Positions 1-8,803 of a stretch of DNA of 64,000 nucleotides are shown piece after piece. A program made the position numbers and the translations under genes. Origin of the DNA: Bacteroidales bacterium (lineage in GTDB: Bacteria; Bacteroidota; Bacteroidia; Bacteroidales; GCA-2711565); assembly GCA_028280405.1 (NCBI GenBank), contig JANQLW010000077.1, positions 1 to 64,000 on the forward strand, in the 5' to 3' direction. A model generated the notes under the pieces. It saw only the letters and a list, made by a program, of their open reading frames with translations, did no database searches and had not been told where the DNA came from. Position 1 is the stretch's first letter. Each line of letters begins with the position of its first letter.

Positions 1-132
1 TCACTGGCTGTAGTGATTAAGATGATTAAAGGCTTTTATTTCTGTAGAACAATAAAAGTCAATGATATAAACAGCTTAACTTAACGGCTATGGGATGGCT
101 CCCATTAATGACAATCCCCTTTTTTAGGCATA

Positions 133-162
133 AAAAAACAGCCTTTGTGGAGGCTGTTTTTT
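133..162. terminator. Intrinsic terminator hairpin
   Basis: A perfect 12-bp stem (133-144 with 151-162, core ACAGCCT/AGGCTGT) closes a 6-base loop and ends in a run of T on the plus strand and a run of A before it, so it could work in either direction. Bases 1-132 hold no gene I can recognise; the hairpin may end a plus-strand gene that lies mostly outside the window, or back up termination of the minus-strand regulator at 291. Confidence 0.75.
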
Positions 163-290
163 GTACATCATAAACTCCCCAGTTCTGATGAACTCTAGAA
201 GCTCGATCGAGTCGAAGATTCTTCCAATAAATTTAGACTTACTATCCGAGGAGTTAGTACGTATAATTACGTATTATTTTTATACGTGAT

Positions 291-953
291 TTATACAAAT
301 TGAATAATCCCATTTCTGATTGAATAAAGTACGAGTCCAACAGTATTTTTAGTTTGAGTTTTCTCCATGAGATTTTTTTTATGTACTTCAACAGTTCTTG
401 GACTGATACATAGTTTATCAGCAATTTCCTGAGCCGTCTTTTCTTTACATATTAATTCCAGGATCTCTTGTTCCCTGCCAGATAGCTTTATATAGCTTTT
501 AGATTCCTTGACATATTTTTTATTCACATATGCCTGATGCATAACCCTGATCATATCTTCAGTAAAACAATGGCCTGTTTCCACAACTCTTTCTAAAGTC
601 TCTCTTAATTGTTCCTTACTTGAATTCTTCAAAAGAAAACCATTAATGTCTTCTTTTAACATTTGTGCCATTACATTTTCCTGCATAACCATAGTAAGAA
701 TAATCACTTTTACCTTGGTATTAAATTTTCTGAGTTTCTTTACTGTTTCAAACCCATTCAGGTTAGGCATTCTTATATCCAGAAAAATGACATCAATAAA
801 ATTATTTTCTTTTTCCAGTATACTTAAAACATCAATACCATCTTCTGCTTCATAAATTTTGTTTACGAAATCAAAACCTGTCAGGATTTTTTTTAATCCG
901 CATCGAAACAAATCATGGTCGTCTGCTATAATAATATTTATTTTAGTGTTCAT
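291..953 (-). CDS. LuxR/NarL-family response regulator
   Basis: A 220-residue two-domain transcription regulator. Residues 5-120 form a receiver domain with the acidic pair D11/D12, phospho-acceptor D59 in FLDIRMP, T87 and K109. Residues 153-215 form a LuxR-type helix-turn-helix (LSGREQEILELI, then the recognition helix around SPRTVEVHKKNL). Its start codon lies inside the 3' end of the histidine kinase gene (11-bp overlap), so the two are translated as a pair and the kinase is the expected phosphate donor. Bacteroidota regulators of this class usually control a few local or envelope genes. The target cannot be read from the sequence. Confidence 0.93.
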   Translation of the reverse strand: MNTKINIIIADDHDLFRCGLKKILTGFDFVNKIYEAEDGIDVLSILEKENNFIDVIFLDIRMPNLNGFETVKKLRKFNTKVKVIILTMVMQENVMAQMLKEDINGFLLKNSSKEQLRETLERVVETGHCFTEDMIRVMHQAYVNKKYVKESKSYIKLSGREQEILELICKEKTAQEIADKLCISPRTVEVHKKNLMEKTQTKNTVGLVLYSIRNGIIQFV

Positions 954-1731
954 TATAGATATTTTTTGATAGAATGATATTTACAGCTACTCCTTTGTCA
1001 GATTTAATTGAATAATCGGCATCTATTGCATTTAATCTGCTTTCAAAATTCTTAATTCCAGAACTATTCTTTTTGATAGCTTGCTCGTAGTCATAACCAA
1101 TGCCATTATCTTTCAAATCAAAAATAAAAGATGATGCTGTTTCATTAAATTGAATACTGATCTCAGTGCATTTGGAGTGCTTAATTGAGTTGTTTATAAA
1201 TTCAGTAACTATTCTGTATAAATGAAGTAGATGATTCTTTGGAATACTGTTCAGATTGCAGTTTGAGCTAAAGCTGAATTTAATTTCTGATTCAATATTA
1301 TTTATAAATTCTTCAACTGCAACATCTAGTCCGAAAAGATCCAGTGTTGGAGGCAATAATGATTGAGAAATTTCCCTCACTTTTTGAATAGCCGTATCCA
1401 AACTGGCCTTATTATTCTGTGTGGACCTGATAATGTCTTCAGCCGATATTAGTTCCTCCACTGAAGACATATTCATACTTATGTAAGATAACATCGCTCC
1501 AACTTCATCATGAAGATCTCTTGCCAAACGTGTTCTTTCTTTTTCTGTGGCATCTATTTCACTTTTAAGTAAGTCCTTATGGTATTTGATCTTTAATTCA
1601 TTGTTCTTTACAGTTTCTTTCATTAGTTTATTAGAATATTTATAATATCCAATCAGAAAGACAGCAACAATGATAAAAATCAAACCGCTTGCAATAATAA
1701 CTAATGCAAAAGCATCTATTTCTTGTAACAT
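943..1731 (-). CDS. Sensor histidine kinase, HisKA_3 type
   Basis: A 262-residue membrane-anchored kinase. One hydrophobic helix (residues 7-30) is followed by a coiled stretch and the HisKA_3 dimerisation helix with phospho-acceptor H74 in ARDLHDEVGAMLS. The ATP-binding domain has an N-box at 177-181 (EFINN), a G1 box DNGIGY at 208-213 and a G2-like SSGIKNFESR near 223-232. There is no recognisable periplasmic sensor domain, so the signal may come through a partner. The upstream gene overlaps it by 16 bp and encodes a polytopic membrane protein, which could be that partner. It overlaps the response regulator by 11 bp downstream. Confidence 0.93.
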   Translation of the reverse strand: MLQEIDAFALVIIASGLIFIIVAVFLIGYYKYSNKLMKETVKNNELKIKYHKDLLKSEIDATEKERTRLARDLHDEVGAMLSYISMNMSSVEELISAEDIIRSTQNNKASLDTAIQKVREISQSLLPPTLDLFGLDVAVEEFINNIESEIKFSFSSNCNLNSIPKNHLLHLYRIVTEFINNSIKHSKCTEISIQFNETASSFIFDLKDNGIGYDYEQAIKKNSSGIKNFESRLNAIDADYSIKSDKGVAVNIILSKNIYNEH

Positions 1732-2345
1732 TTAATAAATCCTATAATAATAAGTAATACGAATATTGAGTAAAAAAATGCATGAATACTCAGAAAGATC
1801 ATTAGTTGGTTTTGGGTAAAAAGTTGAGTTTGATTAGCTGCAGTTAGAATTAACAGGGATGATGAAAAATATATAAACATCCCGATTAGTATATATCGAA
1901 ACGGATCTTTTGTAACTTTTTCGAATGATTTTCCAAATGCTCTGGAAAAATAAATTACGGTAAAAATAATTAGCATTCCGGCTTCCAAAAGTTTTAATCG
2001 ATTATTATAAATGATGGGCTCATTTATAAAACTATAGATAAACATTCCGGTTAATATGATACTTCCCGTTAAGCCCAGCCACTTATAGATTTTAATTTTA
2101 TTGTTTAACCAAATTGCCAAACTTAAAAACATAAATTCTAAAATAGCAAATAAATTAAACAAGACCGTATTATTAATTTTCCTATAACTGGTATAATGCA
2201 TAATTGCCCCAATAATGGATGAAATTATGATGAAGTAAAAAATAACTCTAAATTCTGGATTTAGTTTACGAAAAGTAAATGCGCCGATAATCAATGAAAT
2301 ATATACAATTGATGAAAAAATGCCAATTATATTATAAGGGTCCAT
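1716..2345 (-). CDS. Polytopic membrane protein of unknown function
   Basis: A 209-residue protein made almost wholly of hydrophobic helices; I count six or seven membrane segments (near residues 6-24, 33-52, 63-79, 88-106, 118-134, 150-168, 182-205). I do not recognise a named family or a catalytic motif. It overlaps the start of the kinase gene by 16 bp, so it is probably the first gene of a three-gene unit with the kinase and response regulator. A role as an input module for the kinase is inferred only from this coupling. Confidence 0.75.
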   Translation of the reverse strand: MDPYNIIGIFSSIVYISLIIGAFTFRKLNPEFRVIFYFIIISSIIGAIMHYTSYRKINNTVLFNLFAILEFMFLSLAIWLNNKIKIYKWLGLTGSIILTGMFIYSFINEPIIYNNRLKLLEAGMLIIFTVIYFSRAFGKSFEKVTKDPFRYILIGMFIYFSSSLLILTAANQTQLFTQNQLMIFLSIHAFFYSIFVLLIIIGFIKCYKK

Positions 2346-2372
2346 TTCTAATCTTGATATTAAGTTTTTATC

Positions 2373-3032
2373 TTAGCACGTAGGAGGACAAGGATAACAA
2401 GCATCAAAATTTTTATTGCCCTCATTTGAGTCTGCTTCGAAAAAATAAAGTTTCAATTTATAAAATTCTTCGGCACCTTCATCAATTCCAAGGCGAATTC
2501 TGTCAAAACTTTTATGAATGCATACGTTCAAATCAACATTTGGAACTGTAAAGTACAATGTCGGTAACGGGCCAAAATTTTCAATAATTTCTTTCCAGTT
2601 CAGTTTTGCTTCATCAAAGAAAACCTGATCCGTATCTATCCATTCTTTTAAATTCTGGTCATAGTAAATTAAAGTAGAATAATCCGGTTTGATGTTTTTC
2701 TTTTTGAAATACCCCTTTCCAATAACGGCAAATAAAAAGAATTCCTGCTTACTGCCTGTTTTATATCCAAAATAAAACAGTATGTGTTTGTTTTCCGGAT
2801 AAGGTAGTTGACCGTCAATTAATTGCTTTGGAAAAGGAATGTCGTTAAAATGTTGGTAAACCTTGTAAGGAAAGTTTAAAATTTGCTTGTTCCAATTGGT
2901 TGCTAAACTATCTGGAATGTATTTGCATTCCTCTTCTTTTGTGTCTTTTTTTTCGTTTTTAATAAAACCACAGCTAATAATAATTAGAACTAAAGCAGCG
3001 ATGTTGATTTTTAATAATTTAGTGTTTCTCAT
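2373..3032 (-). CDS. Putative lipoprotein of unknown function
   Basis: Start chosen at the ATG at 3032 because it gives a clean lipoprotein signal: a basic start (MRNTKLLK), a hydrophobic core and a lipobox ending IISC with the lipidated cysteine at residue 21. An upstream in-frame ATG at 3134 would add 34 residues that break this signal. The mature part (about 199 residues) is soluble and mixed alpha/beta in look, and ends in a cysteine-rich tail (DACYPCPPTC, three cysteines). I do not recognise the family. It lies 28 bp upstream of the membrane-protein gene on the same strand and may belong to the same transcript. Confidence 0.7.
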   Translation of the reverse strand: MRNTKLLKINIAALVLIIISCGFIKNEKKDTKEEECKYIPDSLATNWNKQILNFPYKVYQHFNDIPFPKQLIDGQLPYPENKHILFYFGYKTGSKQEFFLFAVIGKGYFKKKNIKPDYSTLIYYDQNLKEWIDTDQVFFDEAKLNWKEIIENFGPLPTLYFTVPNVDLNVCIHKSFDRIRLGIDEGAEEFYKLKLYFFEADSNEGNKNFDACYPCPPTC

Positions 3033-3270
3033 AATAATTTTAATTTGGTTAATATAATACGACTGGGAACTCATGCCTGTTAATGGATCAGAATTGCATA
3101 TTGTAACCCTGATATCATTAATATTTATTAACAATTTTTATTTAAATAAACACTATTCAGAATAAAACCTTAATTATGCTTAATTTACAAAAAAAAACCG
3201 TTTCTTTGTCACCCTTTTTTTAAATAAAGCCGTCATAATATAAAAGCTTAAATAAATAGACTGAAAAGAG

Positions 3271-4947
3271 ATGAGGAGATTTAATGTAATTGTTGGACTT
3301 TTGTTGCTGATTAATTTTGGATATTCGCAATCCTTTCCTGTATCAACTCTTGACTCGCTTAATAAAGAAAACCTAAATTGGTATAATCTTGACCAGGTTG
3401 AAGATGGTATTGAAGGTGTTAGCGTGAATAAAACCTATAATCTTCTTATTAAAGATAAAAAGCCAGCTAAGAAAATTACCATAGCTGTTATTGATAGCGG
3501 ATTTGATTATACTCATCCGGATCTTAAAGAAAGAGTCTGGATTAATATAGATGAAATCCCTGATAATGGAATAGACGATGATCATAATGGATACATAGAT
3601 GATATTCATGGATGGAACTTTATAGGAAGCCAGAATGGCGAGGCTGTAATGTATGAAACTTATGAAGAGATTCGTTTATTCAGAAAATATCATCCTTTAT
3701 TTAAAGATGTTGCTGACAAAAAAGAAGTTCCTTCTGATTTGAAGAAGAAATATGAAGTTTATCTGAAATGTAAAGAATTTTACTTTAGAGAACGTACAGA
3801 GCATCACAAAATGCGAAAAAATTTACAAAAGTTTGGTAAAAATTATCTGGCTAGTTTAAAAATTCTGGTTAAGCATTATGGAACTGAGAAACTCGATAAA
3901 GTTTTGACCTCCAAAGATGATACCGATGATGAAATTGTACAAAATGCAAAAAAATTCATTTTAAGATGTTATCAGAATGGAATGACCTGGAAAAAATTTA
4001 AACAAGCTAAAAATCTAAATGATATTGAATTAGATAAGCATTTGAATATTCATTTTAATCCCAGAAAAATAATTGCTGATAATCCTTACGATTTAACAGA
4101 TATCAATTATGGAAATAATGATGTGATGGATTTATCCTTTCACGGAACCTTTGTAAGTGCAATAATTTGTGCAAACAGAATGAATGATGTAGGAATAGAT
4201 GGCATTAATGATAAAGTTGATATTATGGCATTACGTGCTATATCTAAAGGTGATGAATATGATAAAGATGTAGCTTTAGCTATCAGGTATGCTGTTGATA
4301 ATGGTGCACAGATTATTAATATGAGTTTTGGAAAAAGGTTTTCTCCTGAAAAAGAATTTGTTGATGCTGCCCTTAAATATGCTCAAAAGAAAAATGTACT
4401 TGTTGTTCAGGGAGCAGGAAATGAATCCGCTGATTTGTCGAAGGTGACTTTTTATCCAACTGATCGATTAAATAATGGAGAAACATTGAATAACTATATT
4501 AAAGTAGGAGCTACTTCCAGAACTGCAAATTTGAATTTCTGTGGGTCATTTACAAATTATTGTAATAAACATGTTGATATATTAGCTCCTGGAGTAGATA
4601 TTATTTCTTTATACCCTAAATCAAGATATTACCAGGGAAACGGAACCAGTTTTTCATCACCTGTTGTATCGGGGGTTGCAGCTCTGGTTTGGTCATATTA
4701 CCCGAAATTAAAGGCCTCGGAATTAAAAAATATTTTATTAAAGTCTTCTACTGATTACTCAAAACTAAAAGTCCTTAAACCTTCAAAGAAAAGAGGAAAA
4801 AATGAAAAGCCCAAACAGGTAAAGTTTAAAACTTTGTCAAAAACCGGAGGTGTTGTGAATGCTTTTAATGCGTTCTCTATGGCTGCTGAACTATATGAGA
4901 AGAAAGGCTATGTTGACCCTTTACATACAACAGAAATTTCTGAATAG
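3271..4947 (+). CDS. Exported S8 (subtilisin-like) serine peptidase
   Basis: A 558-residue secreted protease. A signal peptide (residues 1-19, ending GYSQ) precedes a subtilase domain with catalytic D75 (VIDSGFD), H291 (HGTFV) and S460 (GTSFSSP), and the oxyanion asparagine N384 (GAGNE). The Asp-to-His distance of about 216 residues is unusually long: residues 120-285 are a charged, helical insert with many Lys and Glu, a layout seen in a Bacteroidota subgroup of S8 peptidases. No C-terminal type IX secretion sorting domain is visible; the tail after the Ser region is short and basic. Expected location is periplasm or outer membrane. It is monocistronic, ended by the hairpin at 5025-5065. Confidence 0.92.
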   Translation: MRRFNVIVGLLLLINFGYSQSFPVSTLDSLNKENLNWYNLDQVEDGIEGVSVNKTYNLLIKDKKPAKKITIAVIDSGFDYTHPDLKERVWINIDEIPDNGIDDDHNGYIDDIHGWNFIGSQNGEAVMYETYEEIRLFRKYHPLFKDVADKKEVPSDLKKKYEVYLKCKEFYFRERTEHHKMRKNLQKFGKNYLASLKILVKHYGTEKLDKVLTSKDDTDDEIVQNAKKFILRCYQNGMTWKKFKQAKNLNDIELDKHLNIHFNPRKIIADNPYDLTDINYGNNDVMDLSFHGTFVSAIICANRMNDVGIDGINDKVDIMALRAISKGDEYDKDVALAIRYAVDNGAQIINMSFGKRFSPEKEFVDAALKYAQKKNVLVVQGAGNESADLSKVTFYPTDRLNNGETLNNYIKVGATSRTANLNFCGSFTNYCNKHVDILAPGVDIISLYPKSRYYQGNGTSFSSPVVSGVAALVWSYYPKLKASELKNILLKSSTDYSKLKVLKPSKKRGKNEKPKQVKFKTLSKTGGVVNAFNAFSMAAELYEKKGYVDPLHTTEISE

Positions 4948-5024
4948 TGCGTGCTATTTTGTATTGCCAACTGTTAAAGTGCAGACTATTTTGTTCATGC
5001 TACTTCAGTATATAAAAACAATAT

Positions 5025-5065
5025 AACAATGAAACAGTGAAACAATGTAATACTGTTTCATTGTT
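5025..5065. terminator. Terminator-like 14-bp inverted repeat after the subtilase gene
   Basis: AACAATGAAACAGT at 5025-5038 is the exact reverse complement of 5052-5065, with a 13-base loop. It lies about 75 bp beyond the subtilase stop codon. It is AT-rich with a weak T tract, so it may be a terminator or only a structured 3' end. The rest of the 404-bp gap to hypE holds a promoter-like pair at 5117-5147 and a 36-codon frame (5169-5279) with no recognisable features. Confidence 0.55.
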
Positions 5066-5116
5066 CCATTTCCAATTTGATATTTATCAACCCTTACAGA
5101 ATTCACCCCCAATTAA

Positions 5117-5147
5117 TTTGGAATAGAATCATTATTTTATAATTTTG
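5117..5147 (+). promoter_or_regulatory. Predicted promoter of the hypE-hypD unit
   Basis: TTTG at 5117-5120 and TAATTTTG at 5140-5147 match the Bacteroidota -33/-7 consensus (TTTG, about 19-21 bases, TAnnTTTG) with 19 bases between them. A transcript would start near 5153, leaving a leader of about 200 bases before the activase start. A second TAATTTTG at 5339-5346 lies 5 bases before the start codon but has no -33 partner. Confidence 0.5.
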
Positions 5148-5351
5148 TAACCATCAATACATTAAAAGATGGTATTAAAAACAAAACTTATTATTTCTTT
5201 TTTCATAAATACTCCAAATATGTTCCTAAAGATGTATGGTAAGTTTTGCCGCCATCTATATGAATGCTGGATACAATAAGCATGCCCTATACTTCCCTTT
5301 AAATTTCAACTATTACTACAATTCATTAATTGTTAATGTAATTTTGCAGGT

Positions 5352-6101
5352 ATGCGTGGCGTTATTTCAAATATTCAAAGATTTTCAATTCATGATGGGC
5401 CCGGGATCCGACTAACAGTTTTTTTTCAGGGCTGCCCCCTGGATTGTTGGTGGTGTCATAACCCTGAAAATATTCCTTATGGGAGTATTGAAGATTGTGA
5501 TTTAAAAACGGTCTATACTCCTGAACAACTGATGACAGAAATCCGAAAAGAACTGGTTTTTATAGACGAATCGGGTGGGGGAGTTACGTTTTCAGGAGGG
5601 GAGCCTTTTATGCAGGGAAAATTCCTTGCTCAGGTTCTATCTTTATGCAAAGCGGAGGAAATTCACACTACTGTGGATACCTCTGGTTATGTTAATGAAG
5701 ATCTCCTGAATTCAATGATTCAGAATATTGACCTGTTTTTATACGATATTAAAATTGTGGATGCTGATCTTCATAAAAAATATACCGGGATAAAAAATGA
5801 AGTTATTATCAACAATCTTCAAAGAATTGTTGAAGGTTCAAAAAAAGTAATCATCAGATTTCCTTTAATTCCGGAAATAACAGATACTGAACAAAATATT
5901 CGGGATGTAATAGCGTTAATGAAAAGCTTACAACTTAAAGATATCAATATTTTGCCCTATCATCGGATCGCTGAAAAAAAATATGATAAATACGGTTGTT
6001 TTAACAGAATGAAGGGTATAAAACAACATACTCAGGAGGAAGTAGAAAAATATGAATTATGTTTTAAAAATGCAGGTTTAAATGCAAAAATTGGTGGATG
6101 A
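5352..6101 (+). CDS. hypE: Glycyl-radical enzyme activase (radical SAM), probably for HypD
   Basis: A 249-residue radical SAM enzyme that would use S-adenosylmethionine to place the glycyl radical on its partner. The 4Fe-4S/SAM motif is C28-x3-C32-x2-C35 (CPLDCWWC), and the SAM-binding SGGEP is at 81-85. Many activases of dehydratase-type glycyl-radical enzymes carry a ferredoxin-like insert with two more clusters right after the first motif. This one does not: residues 40-60 run straight into the barrel, as in pyruvate formate-lyase activase. It ends 33 bp before the dehydratase gene on the same strand, so the pairing is strong. The symbol follows the Clostridioides nomenclature and must not be confused with hydrogenase maturation hypE. 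Confidence 0.85.
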   Translation: MRGVISNIQRFSIHDGPGIRLTVFFQGCPLDCWWCHNPENIPYGSIEDCDLKTVYTPEQLMTEIRKELVFIDESGGGVTFSGGEPFMQGKFLAQVLSLCKAEEIHTTVDTSGYVNEDLLNSMIQNIDLFLYDIKIVDADLHKKYTGIKNEVIINNLQRIVEGSKKVIIRFPLIPEITDTEQNIRDVIALMKSLQLKDINILPYHRIAEKKYDKYGCFNRMKGIKQHTQEEVEKYELCFKNAGLNAKIGG

Positions 6102-6134
6102 TACAATCTGCCGCTCAAACACTAAGATTTAATT

Positions 6135-8498
6135 ATGAACGAAAGAATAGAATATTTAAGAGATAAGAGTACTTTCTCGGAACCTTATATTACACATCAA
6201 AGAGCCGAATTACTAACCGACTTTTATATGCAAAGCTCTGAAACGGAGTTATCTGTCCCTGTAAGCCGCGCTATGGCCTTTAAACATGTGATGGAGAATA
6301 AAAAAATCTGTGTGATGAGAGGTGAACTCATTGTTGGAGAAAGAGGTAAATTTCCTAAATCTACACCTACTTATCCGGAAATTTGTCTTCATGAACTGGA
6401 AGATTTGCAAGGACTGAATGATAGGGAAAAGCAATACTTCATTGTTGATGAGGAAACTAAAAAAGTATATAAGGAAAAAATTATTCCATACTGGAGGGGT
6501 AGAACCATTCGTGACCGTATCATGAATGAACTTTCGGAAGAATGGAAAAATGCTTATGCCGCTGGAGTATTTACGGAATTTCAGGAGCAAAGGGCACCGG
6601 GGCATACTGTTCTTGGGAAGAAAATGTTTTCCAATGGCTTTAATGATTTAAAAAATGAAATTGATGAAGCAATTCAGAATCTGGATTATCAATATGATCC
6701 AAAGGCATTAGATAAGAAAGAAGAACTAAAAGCAATGAAAATTGCCTGTGATGCCATTATTGCCTTTGCAAAACGTCATATTACCAAAATAGAGTCCCGC
6801 ATAAATGAAGAATCAGATGCTGCTAAAATTGCCGAATGGGAACAAATGATAGAGAATCTTAAAGTGATTCCTGCAGAAGCTCCCCAAACTTTTTGGCAGG
6901 CACTTCAGCATTACTGGTTCATTCATCAGGGAGTAATTACGGAATTAAATCCATGGGACTCATTTAATCCGGGTCGATTGGATCAGCATTTATATCCATT
7001 TTATAAAAGAGAACTTGAAGCAGGTTCGCTTACAAAGGAAAGAGCAAAAGAATTATTAATGGCTTTCTGGATTAAATTCAATAATCATCCTGCTCCTCCT
7101 AAAATGGGTGTTACTTTGAAAGAAAGCTCTACTTATACTGATTTCTCACTGATCAATGTTGGAGGTGTATTGGAAGATGGCTCAGATGCCGTAAATGAAT
7201 TATCCTATTTAATACTGGATGTTATTGAAGAAATGAGGTTATTGCAGCCTTCTTCTATGGTACAATTGAGTAAAAAGAACCCGGATCGATTCATTAAAAG
7301 AGCCTTGAAAATTATTAAAACCGGGTTTGGGCAGCCTTCTATATTTAATACTGATGCTATTATTCAGGAATTATTACGCCAGGGGAAAGATATCATTGAT
7401 GCCAGAAATGGTGGTGCCAGCGGTTGCGTTGAAGCAGGAGCTTTTGGTATGGAAAGCTATATATTGACTGGTTACTTCAATTTGCCCAAAGTATTGGAAG
7501 TTACCTTAAACAATGGTTTCGATCCAAGAACTGAAAAAATGATTGGGATCCAAACCGGTGATTTGAATTCTTTTAAAACTTTTGAGGAATTTATGAATGC
7601 TTATGAAAAGCAATTAAAGCATTTCATAGATATTAAAGTAAATGGTAACAATATTATTGAGAGAGTTTACGCAAAATATATGCCTGCCCCATTTATGTCG
7701 TTGGTAATTGACGATTGTATAAAAAATGGCACAGATTATAATGCAGGAGGAGCCAGATATAATACAAGCTATATTCAGGGAGTTGGATTGGGAAGTATTA
7801 CTGATGAATTTACTGCAATCAGATACCATGTGTTTGATCAGAGGACATTCCTTTTTGAAGAATTGAAGAATGCAATTGATCGGAATTTTGAAGGTTTTGA
7901 AAATATGAGAGATGTTTTAATTAATAAAACACCTAAATATGGAAATGATGATGATTATGCAGACGATCAGATGCGGAAAGTTTTTGAAATGTATTTTAAT
8001 GCAGTGGATGGACGTCCGAATACTAAAGGGGGATATCACAGAATAAATCTCTTGCCTACAACTTCCCATATGTATTTTGGAAGTGTTTTAGGGGCTATGC
8101 CTGATGGAAGAAAAGCCGGGATCCCATTATCTGAAGGAATTTCTCCGGTGCAGGGAGCAGATAGAAACGGACCTACTTCTGTTTTGAAATCTGCTGCTAA
8201 AATTGACCATATCAGAACCGGGGGGACTTTGCTGAATCAAAAGTTTACACCTGACTTTATGTCTACTGAAGAAGGAATAGATAAAGTAGCACGTTTAATC
8301 CGATCTTATTTCCGCCTGGACGGACATCATATTCAGTTTAATGTGCTTACTGCAGATATGCTTAGAAAAGCACAGGAGAATCCTGAAGAACATAAAGATC
8401 TGATTGTACGTGTTGCAGGGTATTCCGATTATTTTGTGGATTTAACAGAAGAATTGCAAAATGAAATTATTCGACGTACAGAACATGAAAAAGTTTAA
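6135..8498 (+). CDS. hypD: Glycyl-radical trans-4-hydroxy-L-proline dehydratase
   Basis: A 787-residue glycyl-radical enzyme. The radical glycine is G762 in VRVAGYSDYF near the C terminus; the thiyl cysteine is C431 in GASGCVEAG, with the general base E433. Substrate-site residues recalled from the Clostridioides difficile HypD structure (F152, H160, D278, S334, D339, F340, C434, E436, Y450, T645, G765) all find the same residue here at a constant offset of three (F149, H157, D275, S331, D336, F337, C431, E433, Y447, T642, G762). That pattern separates it from glycerol, choline or propanediol lyases. The reaction dehydrates trans-4-hydroxy-L-proline to pyrroline-5-carboxylate. It is cytoplasmic, oxygen-sensitive, and encoded directly after its activase. 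The name clashes with hydrogenase maturation hypD. Confidence 0.9.
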   Translation: MNERIEYLRDKSTFSEPYITHQRAELLTDFYMQSSETELSVPVSRAMAFKHVMENKKICVMRGELIVGERGKFPKSTPTYPEICLHELEDLQGLNDREKQYFIVDEETKKVYKEKIIPYWRGRTIRDRIMNELSEEWKNAYAAGVFTEFQEQRAPGHTVLGKKMFSNGFNDLKNEIDEAIQNLDYQYDPKALDKKEELKAMKIACDAIIAFAKRHITKIESRINEESDAAKIAEWEQMIENLKVIPAEAPQTFWQALQHYWFIHQGVITELNPWDSFNPGRLDQHLYPFYKRELEAGSLTKERAKELLMAFWIKFNNHPAPPKMGVTLKESSTYTDFSLINVGGVLEDGSDAVNELSYLILDVIEEMRLLQPSSMVQLSKKNPDRFIKRALKIIKTGFGQPSIFNTDAIIQELLRQGKDIIDARNGGASGCVEAGAFGMESYILTGYFNLPKVLEVTLNNGFDPRTEKMIGIQTGDLNSFKTFEEFMNAYEKQLKHFIDIKVNGNNIIERVYAKYMPAPFMSLVIDDCIKNGTDYNAGGARYNTSYIQGVGLGSITDEFTAIRYHVFDQRTFLFEELKNAIDRNFEGFENMRDVLINKTPKYGNDDDYADDQMRKVFEMYFNAVDGRPNTKGGYHRINLLPTTSHMYFGSVLGAMPDGRKAGIPLSEGISPVQGADRNGPTSVLKSAAKIDHIRTGGTLLNQKFTPDFMSTEEGIDKVARLIRSYFRLDGHHIQFNVLTADMLRKAQENPEEHKDLIVRVAGYSDYFVDLTEELQNEIIRRTEHEKV

Positions 8499-8520
8499 AT
8501 AACTAAAATTAAAAAACTAA

Positions 8521-8692
8521 TCATGAAGGCTTTTACAATTTCACTTACTTTTTGTTGTGGGATAGCTAAATCATTTCCTCATAACACATCTTCCAAGGCT
8601 TTTGCAAAATCATTTACACTATCAACTTTAAAGCCTTGTTCTTTCAGGTTGTAGGCAACACTTATACCAAGGCTATAACTTAATTTATTCAT
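8521..8692 (-). pseudogene. N-terminal remnant of an FKBP-type peptidyl-prolyl isomerase
   Basis: Reading from an ATG at 8692, the minus strand gives MNKLSYSLGISVAYNLKEQG and then a stretch with DFAKALEDVL, typical of the FKBP N-terminal dimerisation domain (FkpA/FklB type). A TGA stop follows at 8581-8579, and after it the same frame continues with GNDLAIPQQKVSEIVKAF, still FKBP-like, until homology ends near 8521. So about 56 codons remain, with one in-frame stop (a CGA-to-TGA change would explain it) and the whole catalytic domain missing. A TATCTTTG -7 box survives at 8726-8719. The gap between hypD and the helicase gene holds nothing else. Confidence 0.75.
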
Positions 8693-8803
8693 TTTTTCTA
8701 GTTTAGTTTTAAAGTTTGCAAAGATAAGCCTTAGTATTTGAATATTAGATTGAAAGCTTTTATTACCTTTGACCTAATTTAATTATTAAAATTATCAACT
8801 AAA

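Noticed and set aside
3135..3270. TTTCTTTG before the subtilase gene as a promoter
   Set aside because: It lacks the A at position two of TAnnTTTG and has no -33 partner at 17-23 bases; not strong enough to list.
5169..5279. 36-codon plus-strand frame between the subtilase and hypE genes
   Set aside because: No ribosome-binding context, no recognisable family and ordinary AT-rich composition; it lies in the predicted leader and is most likely chance.
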